DNA of 28,134 nucleotides from an uncultured Eubacteriales bacterium (lineage in GTDB: Bacteria; Bacillota; Clostridia; Christensenellales; UBA1242), in contig CARTDZ010000011.1 of the NCBI GenBank assembly GCA_949067325.1, positions 1 through 28,134 of the forward strand, written 5' to 3'. Both the position numbers and the translations under genes were made by a program. Within the stretch, counting starts at the first letter, position 1. The number at the start of each line of letters is the position of its first letter. Below the pieces are notes generated by a model that searched no databases, had not been told where the DNA came from, and saw only the letters and a program-made list of their open reading frames with translations. Shown here piece after piece: positions 1 to 8,246 of this stretch.

Positions 1-100
1 ATTTTGGACAAAAAATCAATAGTTTTTTTAAAAATTGTTTTATTTTGATTTTTTAAATATGTTTTTTGTGATAAAATATTTTTGATAAAGGAAGTGGTTT

Positions 101-1183
101 ATGAAAGAAGTAGAAGTTTTATCAAGTGATGGATACAAATTGTGCGTTCATGTTTTTGAAGTGAAAAATGCCAAAGCTTGCGTGCAGATTATCCATGGAA
201 TGGAAGAACATCAAGAGCGATATGAAAAGCTGGCTTCCATTTTGAATAAAGCTGGTTTTTGTGTTGTAAGCAGTGATATGCGTGGGCATGGCAAAAGCGT
301 GAAGAAGGAAGATTTGGGCTTTTTTAAGGATAAAAAAGGTTATATCGCCCTGATTGAAGACCAGAAGGCTGTCACGAGGCTTATACAAGAAAAATTTGCA
401 GAACTTCCTATTTATATTTTTGCGCATTCGATGGGCACTATTATAACACGAGTTTTGCTGCAGGAAAATTCTCAAGATTATCACAAGGTCATTTTGTCAG
501 GTTATCCAAATTATCGCAGTGGTGCTGGGTTGGGCATATTTCTTTCTGACGTGGCAAAAATTGTTTTTGGCAAGAAGTACAAGTCGAGGCTTATTCAAAA
601 ATTGGGCGTTGGAGTTTTCAACAATTCAGTAAAAAATCCGAAGACTGAAGTTGACTGGGTTTGCGCAAATGAGGATACTGTGCAGGCATACATTGCCGAC
701 CCTTATTGCGGAATTGGCTTCACCTGCTCTGCTTTTTCTGACCTTTTTCATCTTGTGAAGATAATGCACAAATGGCAAAAGTACAAATTTGTCAACAAGG
801 GCATGGAGATTTTAATGTTGCGTGGCGAAGATGACGCTTGTACTGGCGGTGAAAAAGGTGCAGCAGCTTCGAGAGAAGTTTTGAAGAAGGCTGGCTTTGA
901 GAAAATATCGTATATTGACTACCCTAACATGAGGCATGAAATAATAAATGAAAAAAACAATGAAAAAGTTTTTGCTGATATATTGAAATTTTTTGATGAA
1001 GAGGTTTTGAAATCTGAAAATGATAAAAAGCAGAATAAAAGTGAGAATGCTAAGAAGCAGACTAATAAAAAAATAGCCGAAAGCAAGCAGGCGAAAAAGA
1101 AAGAAGTCGAGAGTTTTAAAAAAAGATATTTTGAAGCATATGACGACATCAAATCGCACACACACGATGTGTATGATTGGTAG
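101..1183 (+). CDS. alpha/beta hydrolase (serine aminopeptidase S33 / monoacylglycerol lipase-like) with Lys-rich tail
   Basis: This is a 360-residue cytoplasmic hydrolase of the Hydrolase_4 (S33, lysophospholipase/monoglyceride lipase-like) group; the substrate cannot be told. The oxyanion-hole HG is at residues 32-33. The nucleophile elbow AHSMG centres on Ser110 (GxSxG with Ala in the first place). The acid is Asp244 or Asp245 in GEDDACTGG, and the catalytic His279 lies in NMRHE. The core ends near residue 300. Residues 304-360 form a charged, Lys-rich, probably helical tail (KKQNKSENAKKQTNKK) that is not part of the usual fold. The start is supported by AAGGAAG about 8 bases upstream; a -10-like TAAAAT lies at 72-77 without a convincing -35. 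A hairpin terminator follows. No signal peptide is seen. The family call is firm, the physiological role unknown. Confidence 0.88.
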   Translation: MKEVEVLSSDGYKLCVHVFEVKNAKACVQIIHGMEEHQERYEKLASILNKAGFCVVSSDMRGHGKSVKKEDLGFFKDKKGYIALIEDQKAVTRLIQEKFAELPIYIFAHSMGTIITRVLLQENSQDYHKVILSGYPNYRSGAGLGIFLSDVAKIVFGKKYKSRLIQKLGVGVFNNSVKNPKTEVDWVCANEDTVQAYIADPYCGIGFTCSAFSDLFHLVKIMHKWQKYKFVNKGMEILMLRGEDDACTGGEKGAAASREVLKKAGFEKISYIDYPNMRHEIINEKNNEKVFADILKFFDEEVLKSENDKKQNKSENAKKQTNKKIAESKQAKKKEVESFKKRYFEAYDDIKSHTHDVYDW

Positions 1184-1194
1184 CGTCTGATAAC

Positions 1195-1230
1195 AAAAGC
1201 GGCAATTGGTTTGGCCGCTTTTTTTGTTTT
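1195..1230 (+). terminator. Rho-independent terminator after the alpha/beta hydrolase
   Basis: AAAAGCGGC (1195-1203) pairs with GCCGCTTTT (1214-1222) around a 10-base loop and is followed by a T-rich run. It lies 12 bases after the stop codon. The stem is flanked by A on its other side, so it may also help end the convergent ABC transporter transcript. Confidence 0.85.
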
Positions 1231-1311
1231 TTACATTCTATTTATAATTTTTTTTATTTTTTCACAATTTTTTTTAATTTTTTAACCATTTTTTACAATT
1301 TTATATGTGTT

Positions 1312-2256
1312 TTATTGAGAATTGGTGAGGTCTTTAGTTGTTTTTTCTTTTTTAGGACTTTTAAATTTTGCGTTGAAGCCTCTTTTTTTCAGTAATAAAG
1401 CTGAAACAAGTAGACAAGCTGCGCCAAGGATTATTGAAAGCAGGATCATGCACCAAAGAGGAATATTCAGGCCGCAGAGGCCGACATTTCCTGCTGAGAA
1501 CCACACTTCTTGCATTTGAGATGAGATTTGGTTTGGAAGGCCTATTTGCGAGAAGACATCGCCTAGAACTATTTGTTTTAGCCAGATGGTGAGGTGTGTG
1601 AAAGGCAGAAATGAGCCAACATATTTGGCTGCCGTGCCGAGATTTGAGTATGGCATATATATTCCGCACAAGAAGCCAAGTATTGTGCCTAAAACGCCAT
1701 TTATTATTCCTATTGCGGCCGAAGCTCGAACAATTGAAACAATAAGTAGCATGATTGCGCAGCTTACGAGTGTTGTTATGGCAAGCACTCCTACAACTGA
1801 AAAGAAGGCAGCCGCACTAATGAATACTCCTGTAATTGCACCTATAAGAATTATGGAGATAATAAACATAATTATATTGATTGAGAAAGATATAATTATT
1901 GCAGCAAAAAGGTATGACAAAATCAATTGGGCACGATTGATTTTGGTGATTAAGAGTGCATGAGCTTTGCCTTTTTCGAGGTCGTTTGCCATAAAGCTAA
2001 AAGAGCCTGTTGATAGAGAGACCGAGTTTATGACAAGCACCCCCACTACCATTTGGCTGTAGATTGCGGCGTAGAGCTGATTTGAGGTTAGGGTTTGGCC
2101 TGCTGTTTCGTTGAAGCCTTGTGCGTAAAGTTTGCCTATAAAGAGAAAATAAAGGCTGATCAGGATAAGACTTGAAAAGATTGAGAAGAAGAAAGTTGAT
2201 TTGCTTCTAAAAAAGAGCAGGCAATTGCGTTTGGTGAGCGCCAAAATATTTTTCAT
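1312..2256 (-). CDS. ABC-2 type transporter permease
   Basis: This is a 314-residue integral membrane protein of the ABC-2 (drug/antibiotic exporter, DrrB/NodJ-like) permease type. Hydrophobic segments begin at about residues 20-42 and recur near 60-85, 105-135, 145-175, 180-205 and 265-290, giving six predicted membrane helices. The C-terminal tail is short and basic (residues 290-314). It overlaps the stop codon of the upstream ATPase gene by four bases (ATGA), and a strong GGAGGAAG site sits inside the end of that gene, so the two are translationally coupled and form one exporter. The exported substrate cannot be told from sequence. It runs convergently into the alpha/beta hydrolase. Confidence 0.88.
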   Translation of the reverse strand: MKNILALTKRNCLLFFRSKSTFFFSIFSSLILISLYFLFIGKLYAQGFNETAGQTLTSNQLYAAIYSQMVVGVLVINSVSLSTGSFSFMANDLEKGKAHALLITKINRAQLILSYLFAAIIISFSINIIMFIISIILIGAITGVFISAAAFFSVVGVLAITTLVSCAIMLLIVSIVRASAAIGIINGVLGTILGFLCGIYMPYSNLGTAAKYVGSFLPFTHLTIWLKQIVLGDVFSQIGLPNQISSQMQEVWFSAGNVGLCGLNIPLWCMILLSIILGAACLLVSALLLKKRGFNAKFKSPKKEKTTKDLTNSQ

Positions 2257-3161
2257 TTTTCTTCCTCCACTTTTGCCTTGCCGACGGCATTTAAAAAGAC
2301 GTCGTCCATGCTTCCTCGCAAAACTTCAAAACTTTTGATATATGGATTTAGTTTGTTTAAGATTTCTATTGCTTCTTGTGCATTTTTTGAAGTGAATAGG
2401 TATTGATCAGCTATTTTTGTAAAAGGCATATTTTTTATCTGCTGCTCAAACTTTTTTATATTTTTTGGCAGGATTTTGATTTTGTCTGAAGAATATTTGG
2501 CTTTTAAGCTTGCTGGTGAACCTTCAGCTGTTTTTTTGCCGTTGTGAATTATTAAGACTTCGTCGGCGTCAGCTGCTTCTTCCATATAATGCGTTGTGAG
2601 AAAAACTGTCATACCTGTGGTTAGGCGAATTTGATTTATTATTTGCCAAACTTCTATGCGTGTGCGTGGATCGAGACCTGTTGTTGGCTCGTCGAGAAAA
2701 AGTATTTCTGGATCATTAAATAATGCCCTCGCTATTTCGACGCGGCGTTTTTGTCCACCTGACAAAGTTTTGAATTTCTTTTTTTCAAAAGGTTTGAGAT
2801 CCAAAAGATTTGAAAGATTTGAATAACGCAATTTGATGTCTTCATTTGCTTTGGCATAAAGTCTGCCATAGAGTTTTAAATTTTCTTCGACTGTTAAGCT
2901 TTCGTCGCAGACATTGTTTTGAAAGACTATGCCTATTTTGTCTTTGAAGTCTTTTAAGGTTTTGTTTTCATTGTAAGTCACCCTGCCTTCATCAATTGGC
3001 AGCGTGCCGATTAGCATGTTTATTGTTGTGCTTTTGCCCGCGCCGTTTTGACCGAGAAAGGCAAAAAGTTTTCCGCTTTCTACCGAAAAAGAAAGGTCAT
3101 CGACGGCTTTTAGTTCACCAAAATTTTTGGTCAGATTTTCTACATTTAAAATTGTACTCAT
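2253..3161 (-). CDS. ABC transporter ATP-binding protein (DrrA-like)
   Basis: This 302-residue ATPase powers the ABC-2 permease encoded directly downstream. Walker A GQNGAGKST is at residues 37-45, the signature LSGGQ at 133-137, Walker B ILFLDEP at 153-159, and the switch His at 191 in LTTHYMEEA. The C-terminal part (about 215-295) resembles the DUF4162 extension of daunorubicin-type exporters. AAGGAAG lies about 11 bases before the ATG, and the gene follows a sigma-A-like promoter in the divergent intergenic region. Family membership is clear; the substrate (drug, lipid, peptide) is unknown. Confidence 0.93.
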   Translation of the reverse strand: MSTILNVENLTKNFGELKAVDDLSFSVESGKLFAFLGQNGAGKSTTINMLIGTLPIDEGRVTYNENKTLKDFKDKIGIVFQNNVCDESLTVEENLKLYGRLYAKANEDIKLRYSNLSNLLDLKPFEKKKFKTLSGGQKRRVEIARALFNDPEILFLDEPTTGLDPRTRIEVWQIINQIRLTTGMTVFLTTHYMEEAADADEVLIIHNGKKTAEGSPASLKAKYSSDKIKILPKNIKKFEQQIKNMPFTKIADQYLFTSKNAQEAIEILNKLNPYIKSFEVLRGSMDDVFLNAVGKAKVEEEK

Positions 3162-3179
3162 TACGCTTTAGCTTCCTTA

Positions 3180-3213
3180 ATTATATTTTATATTTGCCAA
3201 CAAAAAAAGTCAA
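3180..3213 (-). promoter_or_regulatory. sigma-A-type promoter for the ABC transporter operon
   Basis: On the minus strand TTGACT (3208-3213) is followed after 17 bases by TAAAAT (3185-3190); a TATAAT overlaps at 3180-3185. It is divergent from, and back to back with, the promoter of the glycosylase gene. Confidence 0.55.
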
Positions 3214-3220
3214 ACATATG

Positions 3221-3249
3221 TTGACAAATGACTTTAAAACTTTTAATAT
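3221..3249 (+). promoter_or_regulatory. consensus sigma-A promoter for the DNA glycosylase gene
   Basis: TTGACA (3221-3226), a 17-base spacer and TAATAT (3244-3249) make a near-perfect housekeeping promoter. The transcript would start near 3256, leaving a leader of only about 16 bases that begins right at the AAGGAG ribosome binding site (3257-3262). Confidence 0.75.
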
Positions 3250-3271
3250 TTAATATAAGGAGTTAAGAAAG

Positions 3272-3745
3272 ATGTTTGAAGGGTTTGAGCCTGTGTTTGA
3301 TGAAAATTCGAGGGTTTTGATTTTGGGCAGTTTCCCGAGTGTGAAAAGCAGAGAAGTTGGGTTTTATTATGGTCATAAACAGAACAGATTTTGGAAGATG
3401 CTTGAGGGAGTTTTTGAAGAAAAAATTGGTGAAAATATTGACGATAAGAAGGCTTTTTTGAAGAAGTGGAAGATAGCTTTGTGGGACGTGGTTGTTGAAA
3501 GCGATTTGACTGGCTCTGCTGATTTTGACCTTGAAAAGTCGACAAAGAAGCTGGCTGATTTTGACAAATTTTTAAATAGGTTGAATATTGAAAAGATTTT
3601 GTGTAATGGCAAGACCTCCTTTAATATTTTAACTAAAAATTGCAATACAAGTTTGCCTGTTGTTTGTCTCTCGTCTACTAGTTCAGCAAACCCGAAATAT
3701 GATTTTTTTGAATGGAGAAAAGAACTTGAGTTTTTAAAGAAATAG
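3272..3745 (+). CDS. hypoxanthine/uracil-type DNA glycosylase (UDG superfamily, HDG-like)
   Basis: This 157-residue protein belongs to the uracil-DNA glycosylase superfamily, most like the small DNA-deoxyinosine glycosylases (family 6, HDG). The hallmark N-terminal motif is LILGSFPSVKSRE at about residues 16-28, followed by FYYGHKQNRFW (31-41), which forms the base-binding pocket in the family. The second conserved piece is VVCLSSTSSANPK (about 130-142), corresponding to the C-terminal DNA-intercalation motif with the usual SSPAN-like pattern. The expected role is removal of deaminated bases such as hypoxanthine from DNA in base excision repair. It is a single gene with its own strong promoter. 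Exact base specificity is inferred from family resemblance. Confidence 0.88.
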   Translation: MFEGFEPVFDENSRVLILGSFPSVKSREVGFYYGHKQNRFWKMLEGVFEEKIGENIDDKKAFLKKWKIALWDVVVESDLTGSADFDLEKSTKKLADFDKFLNRLNIEKILCNGKTSFNILTKNCNTSLPVVCLSSTSSANPKYDFFEWRKELEFLKK

Positions 3746-3797
3746 TTTTTTTTAGTTTTTTTATTTTGAGATTTATTATAAGAACTTTTTAATTTTT

Positions 3798-3826
3798 AAG
3801 GAGCTTTTAAAAGCTTCTTTATTTTT
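3798..3826 (+). terminator. weak terminator-like hairpin after the DNA glycosylase gene
   Basis: The palindrome AGCTTTTAAAAGCT (3802-3815) is flanked by AAGG and TCTTT and followed by a T-rich run. The stem is AT-rich and has no real loop beyond the central bases, so this is only a moderate candidate. Confidence 0.4.
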
Positions 3827-4051
3827 GAATTTTGGTTTTTGAAGACTTTGGGTTTTGAGCAATTTTTTTTAAATTTGGGGCAAAATTGAAGTTATTTTTG
3901 TGAAATTTTGTCATTTTTATTTAATTTATCATTTTTGTAGCGGCTTTTTAGTATGATGCGTCATAATAAAATTGTGCTTCATTTTTGTTTGATGTTTTGG
4001 TTTTGCAGCTTTTAAATTAAGTTGTGTTTTTCGCATAACGACATAAACTTG

Positions 4052-4080
4052 TTGACATACGACTTGCAAGATGCTAAAAT
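4052..4080 (+). promoter_or_regulatory. consensus sigma-A promoter for the M60 peptidase gene
   Basis: TTGACA (4052-4057), exactly 17 bases, then TAAAAT (4075-4080). The leader is about 20 bases and contains AAGGAG at 4098-4103. Vegetative expression is expected. Confidence 0.75.
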
Positions 4081-4108
4081 ATTTATCAGAAATATTTAAG
4101 GAGTTTTT

Positions 4109-7100
4109 ATGGCTATTAAAAAAGTGAAAAAAGAAATGGACAGAAAGGAAAAGGCTTCAGTCATTGTAGCTTCAGTTTTGATTTTTCTTCTTACTTTTGG
4201 TGGAATTTTGAGCGGCATTTTGTATGCGGCAATTGGTAAGAATATTGACCCTAATGGCAATGGTGAGGGCAATGGTGGAAATAGCAGTATTGTCATTCCG
4301 GCACCTGACAGAGGGGTTTATAATCCTGCGGGAGAGCTTAAACCTACCGATCCTTATAGCGAAGTGGTTTTGGGCGAAGAAACTTTTTTTGATCAAAATC
4401 AGATAAAAGATTTTTCTTATGATTTTGCTGGCACGCCTTCTACATCAAAGGTTGGTTTTTCGGGCAAGGTGATTGGTGAAGTCGAGAGAGTTGTTCCGCA
4501 AAAGACGAGAGATGAAGGCCTTGGAGTTTATCCTAAATATGGTTACACTTTGTCGACTGTCATTGGCAGCTCTGCTGACAAGGTGGCTGCGAGAAATGCT
4601 CTTATTGCAGAGTCAAATTATCTTTGTGCGACTGGAACACATAACAACTCTGGCAATGGTGGAAGTTATGTTTGGATTGACAAGGACGGTTATCTTTATA
4701 ACGGCTCTGTAAGTAATCCTAAACCCGCTCTTGACAAATACAACAAACACAGACGACTTTATAAGCACTCAGCTTCGGTTGGGCTTTATATGGGTGATGT
4801 TTCTGAAGATGAGCAAGGTATTATCAAAGAGGTCACAATAAGGCCTAGAGAATACAATAGTTATTCTGTGACTGGCGTTTATGCCCCTGCTGGCGAAGTG
4901 ATCAAAATTCAGTTAAGCGAAGCTGATATGGAGGCCACTGGCGGGCTGACAATACACATTGGTCAAGCACTTTATAATGGGCAAGCAAACAACATTTGGA
5001 CAGCTAAGGGGCAGATGCAGCGTTTTCCTATTATACTAAACACCATGTCAGTCAACAAGAACACTGCGACACTTGAAAATGGTGTTTATACAGCTTATGT
5101 TGGTTCGTTTGTTGGCGGCCCGCTTTATATAAGAAATACCAGAGCGACTTTTACAGCCACTATTTCTGGCGGCGTGAGCTATTCACACTTTATTTTGGGC
5201 TCTACCACTAAGGAAGAGTTTGAAGCCAACGCCAAGTCTTCGGCTCCTTATTTTGATCTTGAGGTTTGGAATTTTGGTGTTTTACATTCAGGGCCTAAAT
5301 ATTATGCCAAGAGCTTTTCTTATGAAGATATTTATAAAGCGGCTGTGCTTTGGGAGAAGGTTTCTAGCGTAACCACTACTGGCAGCAGCCAAGGCATTGT
5401 TTTTCTTTATGATGCTTTTGTTGCAGCTGGAGCTGCGGTGGCTTTTCCTGGGCGAAGTTCAGTCAACTGCCCTGCTGGTTGGATGGCAAATTCTTTGAAT
5501 TATAATGGTATTGTAACTTCTGGTGCTTGGGGCAACTTTCACGAATATCATCACAACTTTCAAGGTTATGGAGTTGGCAATGGTGGTGAAGTGACAAATA
5601 ATGGTATGAGCCTTGTTTCTTACGCTTTGTTTACCAAGATTTCGGCTGCTCGCGGCATTTCAAACTATGGAGCTGCAGGACTTGGCGGCTGGAATAGTTA
5701 TACAAGTGCGACTTGGGCTTTGAATGAGGTTTTGAAAATTTCTAAAGGCGGAACCCCTAGCAACGGCAAACAAGGCTTGACTCTTTATTCTACACTTTTG
5801 CATAATTTTGGGGCTGACAATTATATTCAAGCAAAAGTAAGGCAGCAAAAGCAAAGTTATGGACAAAATTATTCTGGATATTTGAGGGCTTGGCAGGATA
5901 TTACTCATAACGACATGACGTATTTTTTCAAAGACATTTTGAAAGGTCTTGATGATGCCACTGCTGCTAAGTGGAAGGTGGAAGGTTATCCTACTTTTGT
6001 GCCTATTTCCTCAGTTTATCAAACTGGTAGAAGTGTCATGGTTGATGGACAGAAACAATATTTTAAGACCATGCAGCCTTATGTAATACCTTATGGTGAG
6101 GCGTTTGAAGTTGACCTTTCAAAATATTATGCACCTGATGGTCAGCACACAAGCGGAAGCGTTGTTTTGCCTGATGGTTTTGATTATACTATAACCAATT
6201 TCACCTCACCTTCTAGCGGAAGATTTGAGAGAACTGGCGATTATACTTTTAGATACACTCCTGGCAGCAATGTTAATTCAGGCGAAATCAAAGTCACTTT
6301 TAAACTGACTAAGACAGAAGGAGAAATATTTGAAGTCGAAGACATTGATCTTGTGCTTGAATTTGAGCAGTCACATGAGACTAACAAGACTGTTTTGACT
6401 AGAAAGACTTATTCTTACAATTCCCAGACAATGTATGCTGACGCTGAAGAAGCTTATGAGAGCGGCTTTGCTGGCTTTGAAAGTGTAAGTGAAGTGCAAC
6501 ACACCAACCCTACTCAAAACTGCAATACTGACATATGGGCTTATGCTGACACACAAGAAAATCGCGATAAATACAGTAACGCGCCTGAACATTATTTTGC
6601 AAAAGAGAATACTATTGCCGAAGTTAGTGGAAAATTATATTTTAATGAAGAAGGCAAGCATAGGATTTATTTGCGTGGAAGAATGAACGCGGCTGTTTAC
6701 TATTCAGTTGATGGCGGTCAGAATTATCAACTTGGTGCAACTATAAAAGATGCTACAACTATAAGCAACAGTCATTTGTTTAGACCTGGCAATGAAAACA
6801 CCTATTTTGATGTTGAGATTGAAGAAGGCGGCGGCTGGGTTTACTTTAAGGAAGTTTTGATCATCAAGTCCTCACCTATTGTAAGCTATATTGGTCTTGG
6901 CACTGCCAAGTGGACTGAGCCAATGTTTACAATTGTCAACAAATATTATGACAAAGATGGCAACGAAGTGCAAAGTGAAGCTGACGCTGTGAGAGTTGAA
7001 ACTCATTATTATGATTATCAAGGCAATGAGGTAACTGAAGAGGAAGCAAACAATGCTCAACCTATTGCTCCTTCGTCAACAAAACAACCTTCTTATGTGA

Positions 7101-7969
7101 ATGCTTATAGAGAAAACTATGAATTCCCTTCAAATAAAGACTTTGAAACAGATTATTTTTATACTAGAGAGTATAGTTATAATTATAGTGTAAAACATGA
7201 CAATTTAAATCAAAGCGTTGTTGGTGACCCTCAATGCCCAAGCAATTATCCAATTGAAAACTTGTTTGACAATGACCTTAGCACAGCTTGTTCATCACCT
7301 GATCTTGTGACAGCTGACAAACCTTGGACAGTGACTGTTGATTTGGGGCAAGTAATCGAAGCCAACAGGTTTGTCCTTACTGGCAGGTTGAATAATGGTG
7401 CGGCAAACCAAAATCAAACGCCAAACACTTTCACCTTGTATGTTGGAGAGACGCTTGAAAGCATGGTTGAAATTGCAAATATTGAAAATGGTACAGTAAA
7501 TGGAATTACACTCGCGTTTAATTTTGAGAATGCTAGCTTTAGATACTACAAAATCGTTGTGAAAAAAACCGTTCAAGGCAGATATGCTGCCATTGCAAAT
7601 ATTGAATTTAGCAACAATATTTCAGGTGGACAACAATTTACTCCTGACAATGAAATGTTTACTTTTAATGGGGCGTGGACTGGTGTTCAAACACAATCAT
7701 CTTTTGGACATATTTATGTTGGAGATACTGGCTCAAGTATGAGGTTTGAGTTTTCTGGCACAAGACTTGCACTACTCTCTTCAAACGCCTATGGCAAAAA
7801 TTTTGAAGTTTATATTGATGGCAGGAAAGAAAACTCGATTGCACTTGCAAATAAGCAGGAAGATTTTGGGGCTAGCTTCATCTCAGAAGTGCTTGCAGAT
7901 GCCAAACACAGCGTTGAAATACGATGTGTAGGAAAAGCCAACATCGACTCAATAGTTTGTTATAAATAA
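4109..7969 (+). CDS. large membrane-anchored M60-family (mucin-type) zinc metallopeptidase
   Basis: This 1286-residue surface protein starts with a basic N-terminus and one hydrophobic segment (about 16-41), with no obvious cleavage site and no C-terminal LPxTG, so it is probably held by the N-terminal anchor. A Gly/Asn-rich linker follows. The M60/enhancin-like domain covers about 250-630. It carries the zinc motif HEYHH (478-482, HExxH) and the third ligand Glu494 in GGEVTNN, matching the family pattern HExxH-X(8-28)-E. A beta-rich Ig-like part (640-755) and a PA14-like module (760-930) come next, then an F5/8 type C (discoidin) domain (about 1030-1168) with ENLFDNDLSTA and KIVVKK. A last beta-sandwich module (1170-1286) resembles glycan-binding tails of secreted hydrolases. 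M60 enzymes with such modules cleave O-glycosylated mucins. It has its own promoter and terminator. Confidence 0.9.
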   Translation: MAIKKVKKEMDRKEKASVIVASVLIFLLTFGGILSGILYAAIGKNIDPNGNGEGNGGNSSIVIPAPDRGVYNPAGELKPTDPYSEVVLGEETFFDQNQIKDFSYDFAGTPSTSKVGFSGKVIGEVERVVPQKTRDEGLGVYPKYGYTLSTVIGSSADKVAARNALIAESNYLCATGTHNNSGNGGSYVWIDKDGYLYNGSVSNPKPALDKYNKHRRLYKHSASVGLYMGDVSEDEQGIIKEVTIRPREYNSYSVTGVYAPAGEVIKIQLSEADMEATGGLTIHIGQALYNGQANNIWTAKGQMQRFPIILNTMSVNKNTATLENGVYTAYVGSFVGGPLYIRNTRATFTATISGGVSYSHFILGSTTKEEFEANAKSSAPYFDLEVWNFGVLHSGPKYYAKSFSYEDIYKAAVLWEKVSSVTTTGSSQGIVFLYDAFVAAGAAVAFPGRSSVNCPAGWMANSLNYNGIVTSGAWGNFHEYHHNFQGYGVGNGGEVTNNGMSLVSYALFTKISAARGISNYGAAGLGGWNSYTSATWALNEVLKISKGGTPSNGKQGLTLYSTLLHNFGADNYIQAKVRQQKQSYGQNYSGYLRAWQDITHNDMTYFFKDILKGLDDATAAKWKVEGYPTFVPISSVYQTGRSVMVDGQKQYFKTMQPYVIPYGEAFEVDLSKYYAPDGQHTSGSVVLPDGFDYTITNFTSPSSGRFERTGDYTFRYTPGSNVNSGEIKVTFKLTKTEGEIFEVEDIDLVLEFEQSHETNKTVLTRKTYSYNSQTMYADAEEAYESGFAGFESVSEVQHTNPTQNCNTDIWAYADTQENRDKYSNAPEHYFAKENTIAEVSGKLYFNEEGKHRIYLRGRMNAAVYYSVDGGQNYQLGATIKDATTISNSHLFRPGNENTYFDVEIEEGGGWVYFKEVLIIKSSPIVSYIGLGTAKWTEPMFTIVNKYYDKDGNEVQSEADAVRVETHYYDYQGNEVTEEEANNAQPIAPSSTKQPSYVNAYRENYEFPSNKDFETDYFYTREYSYNYSVKHDNLNQSVVGDPQCPSNYPIENLFDNDLSTACSSPDLVTADKPWTVTVDLGQVIEANRFVLTGRLNNGAANQNQTPNTFTLYVGETLESMVEIANIENGTVNGITLAFNFENASFRYYKIVVKKTVQGRYAAIANIEFSNNISGGQQFTPDNEMFTFNGAWTGVQTQSSFGHIYVGDTGSSMRFEFSGTRLALLSSNAYGKNFEVYIDGRKENSIALANKQEDFGASFISEVLADAKHSVEIRCVGKANIDSIVCYK

Positions 7970-8011
7970 GACGAAATTATAGCGAATTTATACTTTAAAA
8001 ATTGCACAATA

Positions 8012-8043
8012 AAAAAACACGATTTTAATTCGTGTTTTTTTGT
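8012..8043 (+). terminator. Rho-independent terminator after the M60 peptidase gene
   Basis: AAAAAACACGA (8012-8022) pairs with TCGTGTTTTTT (8030-8040) around a 7-base loop, ending in a T run. The stem resembles that of the terminator after the collagen-like gene. Confidence 0.85.
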
Positions 8044-8087
8044 TTATTTTTTGATATTTTTCAATTTGGCTTAAGGTTAAAAAAGCT

Positions 8088-8136
8088 GTCATTTGTTTTT
8101 GTTATATTTACGTCATTTTATTTTTGTTATATTTAT
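8088..8136 (+). repeat. imperfect tandem duplication in the glycosyltransferase upstream region
   Basis: Two adjacent copies of about 24-25 bases, 8088-8111 and 8112-8136, both start with GTCATTT and end with TTTTTGTTATATTTA. They differ by a few bases, including one indel. The next segment is a looser T-rich continuation ending in a sporulation-like CATACATT element. Confidence 0.6.
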
Positions 8137-8159
8137 ATTATTTTATTTTGTCATACATT
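8135..8159 (+). promoter_or_regulatory. possible sigma-E-type (mother-cell sporulation) promoter before the glycosyltransferase
   Basis: CATACATT (8152-8159) fits the sigma-E -10 pattern CATACAHT, with an ATATT element (8135-8139) upstream as a possible -35, though the 12-base spacing is short. The region is so AT-rich that a chance match is possible. No sigma-A promoter is evident for this gene. Confidence 0.3.
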
Positions 8160-8246
8160 TTGTATTGATATTACCATAAATTTTTGTCATGATTTTCAAA
8201 CATTAAAAAAGAGTTTTTAACTTTTTTCAATCGCAAAGAATAAAAT

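Larger units (their letters stand above)
3746..4108 (+). other. AT-rich intergenic region between the DNA glycosylase and M60 genes
   Basis: This 363-base stretch has no credible coding frame. It holds a weak terminator-like palindrome early on (3798-3826), a short inverted repeat TATGA-TGCG-TCATA at 3952-3965 that could be an operator, and the M60 promoter and ribosome binding site at its end. The rest is T-rich sequence in which nothing further is recognised. Confidence 0.6.

Noticed and set aside
1..100. A promoter for the alpha/beta hydrolase
   Set aside because: A TAAAAT lies at 72-77, but no acceptable -35 is found 16-18 bases upstream in this very T-rich leader.
3952..3965. Short inverted repeat TATGA-TGCG-TCATA as an operator
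   Set aside because: The arms are only five bases and it lies about 90 bases before the M60 promoter, so support is too weak for a separate call.
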